DNA from: DATCZS01 sp036525795
GTDB lineage: Bacteria; Actinomycetota; Acidimicrobiia; Spongiisociales; ZC4RG35
Length of the DNA: 63,707 nt
Assembly: GCA_036525795.1 (NCBI GenBank)
Contig: DATCZS010000174.1
Span: 1 to 63,707, forward strand
Reading direction: 5' to 3'
Shown: piece by piece, positions 58,043 through 63,707 of the stretch
How the letters are laid out: every line of letters starts with the position of its first letter
How positions within the stretch are numbered: the first letter of the stretch is position 1
Position numbers and translations under genes: made by a program
The notes under the pieces: generated by a model
What the model was told of the DNA's origin: nothing
The model's database searches: none
The model's input: the letters and a program-made list of their open reading frames with translations, nothing else

Positions 58043-59353
58043 TCAGCTCGGGACCACCCGGCCGATGACCAGCGGATCGGATGAAGGCATCTCGTCCCCG
58101 TACGCCCAGGCACCTTCGAGCGCCCGGATCGCCTCCTGGAGCCGGGCTTCGTGCCGGTAGGTGAGCCGGGCCAGCGGGGCGCCCTCGTCGACGCGGTCTC
58201 CCGGCTTGGCGAGCACCGTGATCCCGACTCCCGGATCGATCGTGTCTTCCTTTCGTTCCCTTCCCGCTCCGAGACGCATTGCCGCCACACCGATTCTCCG
58301 GGCATCGCAGCGGGTGACGAACCCATCGCGGCCGGCCGGCACGGTGTAGACGCGGTGGGCACGGTCCAGCAGCGAGTCGTCGTCGATCACCCGCGGGTCC
58401 CCGCCCTGGGCTTCGATCACACGGGAGAATGTCTCCATGGCCGCGCCAGAGGAGACGGCGTGTTCGAGGCGGCGGCGGGCGGCGCTGCGGGTGGTTTCGA
58501 TCCCTCCGGCCATGAGCATCTCGACACCCAGGGCGTAGATGACCTCGATCAGGTCCTCCGGTCCCTCGCCGCGCAGGACCGCCAGCGACTCGCGGATCTC
58601 GGAGGCGTTGCCCACCTCGCGACCGAGGGGAACGTCCATCGAGGTGAGGAGGGCGACGGTCGCCACCCCGTGGGCGGCGCCGATGCCCACCATCGTCTCG
58701 GCCAACGCCGTGGCGTCCTCGATCCGCTGCATGAAGGCCCCCACCCCTACCTTCACGTCGAGGATGAGTGCGTCGAGGCCTTCCGCCAGCTTCTTGGACA
58801 TGATCGAACTCGAGATGAGCGGGATCGACGGGACGATCCCGGCGGCGTCGCGCAGCGCATACAGCTTGCGGTCGGCCGGGACGAGCGTTCTCGACTGGCC
58901 GGCGAGGACGAGTCCGCACCGTTCGAGTACAGATCGAAACGTGGAGGAATCCAGCCCGGTGCGGAACCCGGGAATGGATTCGAGTTTGTCGAGGGTGCCC
59001 CCGGTGTGGCCGAGGCCGCGTCCGGAGATCATCGGGATGGCAACCCCGCAGGACGCCACCATCGGGGCGAGGGGGATCGACACCTTGTCGCCCACCCCTC
59101 CGGTCGAGTGCTTGTCGACCTTGGGGGCCGGGAGATCGGAGAAGTCCATGACCTCGCCGGAGTGGAGCATTGCTCCGGTCCATGTGGCGAGTTCATCCGG
59201 GTCCAGGCCCCGGATGAACACCGCCATCGCCATTGCCGCCATCTGATAGTCGGTCACGGTTCCGTCCGTGTACGCCCTGATCAGCCACTCGATCTCATCC
59301 GGTGCGAGGCGCCCCCCGTCCCGTTTCCTCTCGATGAGCTCCACAACGTTCAT
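58043..59353 (-). CDS. deoA: Thymidine / pyrimidine-nucleoside phosphorylase
   Basis: 436 residues from ATG 59353, with GGAGG six bases before. KVDKHSTGGVGDKVSIPLAP, GRGLGHTGGTLDKLESIPGF, ISSSIMSKKLAEGLDALILD and GVGITVLAKPGDRVDEGAPL (C-terminal lipoyl-like domain) identify the family. Phosphorolysis of pyrimidine deoxynucleosides yields a free base and deoxyribose 1-phosphate. DeoB next to it isomerises the sugar and Upp salvages uracil, so the cluster is a salvage/catabolism set. Confidence 0.94.
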   Translation of the reverse strand: MNVVELIERKRDGGRLAPDEIEWLIRAYTDGTVTDYQMAAMAMAVFIRGLDPDELATWTGAMLHSGEVMDFSDLPAPKVDKHSTGGVGDKVSIPLAPMVASCGVAIPMISGRGLGHTGGTLDKLESIPGFRTGLDSSTFRSVLERCGLVLAGQSRTLVPADRKLYALRDAAGIVPSIPLISSSIMSKKLAEGLDALILDVKVGVGAFMQRIEDATALAETMVGIGAAHGVATVALLTSMDVPLGREVGNASEIRESLAVLRGEGPEDLIEVIYALGVEMLMAGGIETTRSAARRRLEHAVSSGAAMETFSRVIEAQGGDPRVIDDDSLLDRAHRVYTVPAGRDGFVTRCDARRIGVAAMRLGAGRERKEDTIDPGVGITVLAKPGDRVDEGAPLARLTYRHEARLQEAIRALEGAWAYGDEMPSSDPLVIGRVVPS

Positions 59354-59393
59354 GCGCAGCCTCCAGAGTCGGGGTCGGTGAGAGGTGGGACTT

Positions 59394-59413
59394 GGCGTCC
59401 GGGGCCGGACGCC
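59394..59413 (-). other. Intercistronic hairpin between deoB and deoA
   Basis: Perfect 8-bp inverted repeat GGCGTCCG (59394-59401) / CGGACGCC (59406-59413) with a four-base loop in the 76-bp gap. No T-tract follows, so it may stabilise or partly attenuate the transcript rather than end it. Confidence 0.45.
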
Positions 59414-59429
59414 CCGATCGGTGTGCGTC

Positions 59430-60608
59430 TCATGTGATCTCGGGGAGGAACGAGGTGCCGGCCGGGGGAGCGGGGACGCCGAGGCCATCCGCCACAGTGG
59501 CGGCGACATCGGCGTAGGTCTCCCTGACGCCCAGGTCGACGCCCGCCGCCGCCAGACCGGCCACGAGCAGCGGGACGTACTCCCGGGTGTGGTCGGTCGA
59601 TCCGTCGGTCGGATCGTTGCCGTGGTCGGCGGCGAACACCAGGAGGTCGTCGTCGTTCATCGCCTGGCGCAGAACGGGGACGAAGGAGTCGATCAGCTTC
59701 AGTCCGTCGGCATACCCGTCCGGGTTCTCACGGTGTCCGTAGGTCATGTCGAGGTCGACGAGATTGGTGAAGATGATGCCGGGGTCGAGGCGTTCCTCGA
59801 TGGCGGCAACGGTTCGTTCCAGTCCGTCGCGGTCGCCCTCGGTGTGCTCGGCGCCGGTGAGGCCGTGCCCGGCGAACAGGTCCCAGATCTTCCCGATGCC
59901 GAACACAGACAGGCCCTCCTCCTTGGCGATGTCGAGCAGGGTCGCGGTGTGCGGCGGCATGGCGAAATCCTGTCGTTGGTACGTGCGGCGGAACGACCCC
60001 GGCTCGCCCACGAAAGGTCGGGCGATCACCCGGCCGATCTGGTAGTCGTTGCAGTGGGCGCGGGCGATGCGACACACCCGATACAGCTCGTCGATGTCGG
60101 CCACGTCGGCGTGGGCGGCGATCTGGAACACCGAGTCCGCCGAGGTGTACAGGATGAGCTTGCCGGTGTCCAGATGCTCGCGGCCGAGACGTTCGATGAT
60201 CTCGGTACCGCTGGCGGCGACGTTGCCGAGGAACTCGACACCCGCCTCTTTCTCCACCGCCCGCACCAGTTCCGGTGGGAAGCCCGTGTCTGTGAAGGTC
60301 GCCTGCGGCCGGGTCGTGATGACTCCCGCGATCTCCCAGTGGCCGGTGGTCGAGTCCTTCCCGGCCGACGTCTCGGTGAGTCGCCCGTACGCCATCGACG
60401 GGTGATCGACCGGCGGTACGCCGGCGATGGCACCGTGCAGGTTCCCGAGTCCTGCCGCCCGGAAGTTGGGGAGGTCGAGACCCCCGACGACTGCAGCGGT
60501 GTGACCGAGGGTGTCCGAGCCGCCGTCTCCGTATTCGGAGGCGTCGGGCGCCTCTCCTGCGCCGCAGGAGTCCATCACCACGATGATCGCTCGTCGGAGT
60601 ACCGGCAT
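59430..60608 (-). CDS. deoB: Phosphopentomutase
   Basis: 392 residues from ATG 60608. AIIVVMDSCGAGEAPDASEY, SAGKDSTTGHWEIAGV, SADSVFQIAAHAD and FAADHGNDPTDGSTDHTREY are the alkaline-phosphatase-fold motifs of DeoB (metal ligands Asp/His, phosphorylated Thr in KDSTTGH). It converts (deoxy)ribose 1-phosphate to the 5-phosphate. The frame is open further upstream to 61070, antisense to the haem-binding gene, with no matching family sequence. Confidence 0.95.
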   Translation of the reverse strand: MPVLRRAIIVVMDSCGAGEAPDASEYGDGGSDTLGHTAAVVGGLDLPNFRAAGLGNLHGAIAGVPPVDHPSMAYGRLTETSAGKDSTTGHWEIAGVITTRPQATFTDTGFPPELVRAVEKEAGVEFLGNVAASGTEIIERLGREHLDTGKLILYTSADSVFQIAAHADVADIDELYRVCRIARAHCNDYQIGRVIARPFVGEPGSFRRTYQRQDFAMPPHTATLLDIAKEEGLSVFGIGKIWDLFAGHGLTGAEHTEGDRDGLERTVAAIEERLDPGIIFTNLVDLDMTYGHRENPDGYADGLKLIDSFVPVLRQAMNDDDLLVFAADHGNDPTDGSTDHTREYVPLLVAGLAAAGVDLGVRETYADVAATVADGLGVPAPPAGTSFLPEIT

Positions 60609-60722
60609 GCGCCCAGTATGGCGCGCGGCTCGGAACGGTTCGCGCCGGGCGAAGGCCGGGCGGTGCCGGCAACGGGACCTCTGCCACTTGAGCGGCGGGT
60701 GGTTCCGGGCGAACATCGGTGC

Positions 60723-61217
60723 ATGCGGTGGATACGCCGGGTACTCGGCGCCGGGCTCGTGGGGTTGCTGGCCATCCAGCTGGTGCCATATGGACGTGAC
60801 CACACCAACCCCCCGGTGGTCGCCGAACCTCCGTGGGATTCGCAGACGACCCGTGATCTGGCGGTGGGTGCCTGCTTCGACTGTCACAGCAACGAAACGG
60901 ATTGGGCGTGGTACACCAATGTCGCCCCCGTCTCGTGGATGGTTCAGCGCGATGTCGATGAAGGCAGGCGAACGCTGAACTTCTCCGAGTGGCCGGGTGA
61001 CGAGGACGACGAGGCCGCCGAGACGGTGCGGGAGGGGACGATGCCTCCCGCCGGGTACAGGCTCATGCATGGCTCGGCTCGACTGTCCGGAACCGATGCC
61101 GAGCGGCTGGCGTCCGGCCTGGAGGCAACGCTCGGTGGAGGCGACGGTGACGACAGCGGGGGACGCGGAAACGGCGGAGACGACGCACCGGGTGGCGGGG
61201 AAGACGACGACGACTGA
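60723..61217 (+). CDS. Exported haem-binding domain protein
   Basis: 164 residues from ATG 60723. Signal or anchor helix RRVLGAGLVGLLAIQLV at residues 5-22, then CFDCHSNETDWAWYTNVAPV containing CxxCH, the c-type haem site, and SEWPGDEDDEAAETVREGTM with the MPP...Y region of the haem_bd domain (DUF family PF14376-like). The last 30 residues are Gly/Asp-rich and acidic. Probably a small periplasmic or surface c-type cytochrome; electron partners unknown. Confidence 0.82.
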   Translation: MRWIRRVLGAGLVGLLAIQLVPYGRDHTNPPVVAEPPWDSQTTRDLAVGACFDCHSNETDWAWYTNVAPVSWMVQRDVDEGRRTLNFSEWPGDEDDEAAETVREGTMPPAGYRLMHGSARLSGTDAERLASGLEATLGGGDGDDSGGRGNGGDDAPGGGEDDDD

Positions 61218-61235
61218 CGTCGATCGAATGCCGCC

Positions 61236-61514
61236 TCAGGCCCGGCGCAGCGTGGCGCCGACCTGTACCCAGCCTTCTTCCGACAGCAGGCGTGCCTGCC
61301 TGTCTGGGTGCGGTGACGTGATCCGATCGCCCGCCCCGACGACGCGCCACCAGGGAAGCGTCTCGTCGGTGCGGCGAAGCAGCGTGCCGACCGCCCGGGC
61401 GGCACCGGGGAACCCCGCCTCCATCGCCACTTCGCCGTAGCTCATCACCTCTCCGGGTGGGATGTCCCGGATGGTGGCGATCACCCGGGACTCGAAATCG
61501 GGATGAACCGTCAC
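61236..61514 (-). CDS. Alkyltransferase-like (ATL) DNA-binding protein
   Basis: 92 residues from GTG 61514. It matches the DNA-binding domain of O6-alkylguanine-DNA alkyltransferase: FESRVIATIRDIPPGEVMSY, GEVAMEAGFPGAARAVGTLL. The active-site motif PCHR(V/I) is here PWWRVV, with Trp in place of the acceptor Cys. That is the hallmark of ATL proteins, which bind O6-alkylguanine without repair and hand it to nucleotide excision repair. ATG codons further upstream would overlap upp, so I use the GTG. Confidence 0.85.
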   Translation of the reverse strand: MTVHPDFESRVIATIRDIPPGEVMSYGEVAMEAGFPGAARAVGTLLRRTDETLPWWRVVGAGDRITSPHPDRQARLLSEEGWVQVGATLRRA

Positions 61515-61581
61515 GGGGTGCCCCGGATGCCGGATCGCCGGCCGCCGGAGATCGTCCCCGGCTGGATCGATGCAGGCAGGT

Positions 61582-62202
61582 TCACGTCGTGCCGAACAGG
61601 CGATCACCCATGTCGCCCAGCCCGGGGCGGATGTAGAAGTTGTGGTCGAGTTTCTCGTCGACGGCGCCGGTCACGACCCGTACGTCGGGGTGATCGCGCT
61701 CCATCATCTCGACTCCGACAGGAGCTGCCACTACGCAGACCGCCGTGACATCGTTCGCCCCGTGCTCTTTGACCTTGGACACGGCCCATGCCAGAGAGCC
61801 GCCGGTGGCCAGCATGGGTTCGAGGATCAGCACCCTGGCGTGATCCATCGGCGGAAACTTGGCGTAGTACTCCATCGGCTCGGCCGTCTCTTCGTTGCGT
61901 TGAACCCCGGCGTACCCGATGGCGGCGTCCGGCACGAGGTCGAGGGCGGCGTCGAGGAGGCCGAGGCCGGCCCGGAACACCGCAACGCACACGACCGGCT
62001 TGGCCAGCCGGTGGCCGACGGCGCTTTCGAGTGGTGTCTCGACCTCGAACTCGTCGACTGCGAGGTCTGCCGTGGCAGCCGCCACCAGGAAGTAGGCGAG
62101 CCTGCGGGCCGTCTCGCGGAAGAGGGGCGTGTCGGTGTTGCGGTCACGCAGGGTGGTCAGGTACCGCTTGGCGAGCGGATGGTCGACGACGGTCAGTGGC
62201 AT
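61582..62202 (-). CDS. upp: Uracil phosphoribosyltransferase
   Basis: 206 residues, with GGAGGT before the ATG. VVDHPLAKRYLTTLRDRNTD, VFRAGLGLLDAALDLVPDA, and PRPP loop LILEPMLATGGSLAWAVSKV are diagnostic. Ends YIRPGLGDMGDRLFGTT as in the family. Converts uracil and PRPP to UMP, completing pyrimidine salvage with cdd, deoA and deoB. Confidence 0.96.
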   Translation of the reverse strand: MPLTVVDHPLAKRYLTTLRDRNTDTPLFRETARRLAYFLVAAATADLAVDEFEVETPLESAVGHRLAKPVVCVAVFRAGLGLLDAALDLVPDAAIGYAGVQRNEETAEPMEYYAKFPPMDHARVLILEPMLATGGSLAWAVSKVKEHGANDVTAVCVVAAPVGVEMMERDHPDVRVVTGAVDEKLDHNFYIRPGLGDMGDRLFGTT

Positions 62203-62293
62203 CTACACCTCCGTCGGGTGAGGGTACACGGCGGGGGTCGAGGGCACGGGGTGACGGGCCGACGCCACGTTCGCCTCCGGTGGGAGCAGGCGA

Positions 62294-63707
62294 TCAACCG
62301 GTGTTGCGCATGCCGGCGGCGATGCCGTTCACGGTGAGGAGAAGAGCTCGCTCGAGCGCATCGTCGCGATCCCCCGAACGGGCCCTGCCGAGAAGCGCGA
62401 CCTGGAGGTAGTTGAGAGGGTCGAGGTAGTAGTCGCGGACCGCCAGGGTTCGTTGCAGGATCGGCAGGCGATCGAGGATCTCGCATCCGGTGAGTCGCCG
62501 CACCTCTTCGACGGTTCGTTCGTGCTCGTTCCTGATGCGGTCGAACAGATGGTGGTGCACCGGGTCGACCAGGCGTTCGACATACCGTTTGGCGATCTGC
62601 AGGTCCGTCTTGCCGAGCGTCATCTCGACGTTGGACACGAACGTCTGCATGAACAGCCACTTCTCGAACATCTCCTCGACGACGTCGGCTCGGCCTTGCT
62701 CGCGGGCCGCCACCAGCCCGCTTCCGACGCCGTACCAGCCGGGGATGATCTGTCGTGACTGCGTCCACCCGAACACCCACGGGATGGCGCGCAGGTCGTC
62801 GAGCCCTGCGCCTCCGCCCGGTCGACGCGAAGGTCGAGAGCCGATGTTCATCTGGGCCAGTTCCTCGACCGGCGTCGCCGACAAGAAGTACTCGACCAGT
62901 CCCGGTGACTCCACCAGATCCCGGTAGGCGACGAGGGCGGCCTGCGAGATCGCCTCCATGGTCTCGGTCCAGCGGTCGAGCACCTCCTTCGGCTGCCGTG
63001 AGACCCGGTGAAGGAGCGAGGCCTCAAGCACCGAGGACAGCGCCAGTTCGAGGTTTCGTTCGGCCATGGCCGGCAGCCCGTATTTGTCGGAGATGACTTC
63101 GCCCTGCTCGGTGACCTTGATGGGGCCGTCGATGGTCCCGAACGGCTGGGCGAGGATGGCTTGATGCGTCGGCCCGCCCCCCCGACCGATCGTGCCGCCC
63201 CGGCCGTGGAACAGCCGGAGCGTCACCCCGTGGGCCTGGGCGGCGTTGCGGAGTTGGCGCTGCGCCTTGTAGATCTCCCATTGGGAGGTGGTGATGCCGC
63301 CGAACTTGTTCGAGTCCGAGTACCCGAGCATGACCTCTTGGGTATCCCCTCGCAGTGCCACGATCTGGCGATAGGGCGCGCAGCCCAGGAGGGAGTCGAG
63401 CAGTGCTCCTGCGCGCTGCAGTTCCTCGATCGTCTCGAGGAGGGGAACGAACCCGATCCGGGCGACCCCCGCGTGGAGGTCGATGAGACCGGTGTCTCGG
63501 GCCAGGACGGTGGCGGCAAGGACGTCGTCCACGCCCCGGGTCATCGAGACGATGTACGACTCGATGACCCCTTCGCCGAACCGGTCGAGGGCCTCTCTGA
63601 TGGTGTTGAAGGTCCCGAGGGTGGCGACTGCCTGTCCCTGCAGAGTGGTGGTCGGGGACGAGAGGGGCCGGCGATTCGACAGCTCCTGGGTCAGCAGCGA
63701 CGTGCGG
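62294..63707 (-). CDS. ppc: Phosphoenolpyruvate carboxylase (N-terminal part beyond window)
   Basis: The frame enters from the right edge and covers about the last 470 residues. ESYIVSMTRGVDDVLAATVL, YSDSNKFGGITTSQWEIYKA, FHGRGGTIGRGGGPTHQAIL (catalytic loop) and the C-terminal VNGIAAGMRNTG, conserved to the last residue, leave no doubt. It carboxylates PEP to oxaloacetate to refill the TCA cycle. An internal ATG at 63544 is not the real start. Confidence 0.96.
   Translation of the reverse strand, partial: RTSLLTQELSNRRPLSSPTTTLQGQAVATLGTFNTIREALDRFGEGVIESYIVSMTRGVDDVLAATVLARDTGLIDLHAGVARIGFVPLLETIEELQRAGALLDSLLGCAPYRQIVALRGDTQEVMLGYSDSNKFGGITTSQWEIYKAQRQLRNAAQAHGVTLRLFHGRGGTIGRGGGPTHQAILAQPFGTIDGPIKVTEQGEVISDKYGLPAMAERNLELALSSVLEASLLHRVSRQPKEVLDRWTETMEAISQAALVAYRDLVESPGLVEYFLSATPVEELAQMNIGSRPSRRPGGGAGLDDLRAIPWVFGWTQSRQIIPGWYGVGSGLVAAREQGRADVVEEMFEKWLFMQTFVSNVEMTLGKTDLQIAKRYVERLVDPVHHHLFDRIRNEHERTVEEVRRLTGCEILDRLPILQRTLAVRDYYLDPLNYLQVALLGRARSGDRDDALERALLLTVNGIAAGMRNTG

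Noticed and set aside
59385..61217. 610-codon plus-strand frame ending in the haem-binding gene
   Set aside because: Everything before 60723 is antisense to deoB; the signal helix begins at ATG 60723.

Overview
The window is a GC-rich chromosomal segment of a bacterium that is most likely an actinomycetote, probably near the class Acidimicrobiia or a similar uncultured lineage. Supporting signs are an AdnA/AdnB-type helicase-nuclease pair, an InhA-like enoyl reductase, a SepIVA-like coiled-coil gene next to coaD and the DUF177/rpmF/rnc block, frequent GTG starts, ATGA/GTGA start-stop overlaps, and many genes with a TANNNT -10 box only 5-10 bases before the start codon (leaderless transcription). 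I saw no rRNA, tRNA, CRISPR array, prophage or IS element. The class assignment is an inference.

Layout. 1-8 kb: an ATP-grasp enzyme cut by the window edge, nfuA, mug, a Gfo/Idh oxidoreductase, then a molybdenum-enzyme accessory run (mogA, an XdhC protein fused to a YHS domain, a second XdhC, coxG) with no Mo hydroxylase in the window. 8-19 kb: an HD-GYP phosphodiesterase carrying extracellular cadherin/Big-like repeats, aceE overlapping an alpha/beta hydrolase, a radical SAM selenoprotein with an in-frame UGA and a textbook-shaped bacterial SECIS hairpin, plsB, and dtd overlapping plsY tail to tail. 19-26.6 kb: adnA-adnB-plsY in one overlapping operon, plus a separate RecB-like nuclease.

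26.6-27.96 kb is a 1.37-kb gap without credible protein genes. It appears to encode two related structured RNAs of about 155 and 590 nt. Each has its own promoter, a pair of CGCGAAA-type direct repeats exactly 20 bp apart and 25 bp before the -35 box, and an intrinsic terminator. The larger RNA is a string of GAAA-, GAGA- and UUCG-capped hairpins. I match them to no RNA family I know, and they are the best candidate here for something undescribed.

28-37 kb: a PH-SHOCT protein and acyl-CoA ligase, an enoyl reductase, a GAF histidine kinase, and a hydrolase / membrane-bound Mur ligase / Ddl-like run. 37-54 kb: a conserved housekeeping block (rpmB, fakA, recG, rsmD, coaD, sepIVA-like, DUF177, rpmF, plsX, rnc, mutM, acyP, smc, ftsY, cdd), then ppk2. 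54-63.7 kb: an FAD oxidoreductase beside etfAB, nucleoside salvage genes (deoA, deoB, upp; cdd lies a few kb away), a haem-binding protein, an alkyltransferase-like protein and the 3' part of ppc.

Functional themes: phospholipid and fatty-acid synthesis (plsB, plsY, plsX, fabI, fakA, acyl-CoA ligases), double-strand-break processing (AdnAB, RecG, SMC), pyrimidine salvage feeding pentose phosphates into central metabolism, and envelope signalling (HD-GYP protein, histidine kinase).
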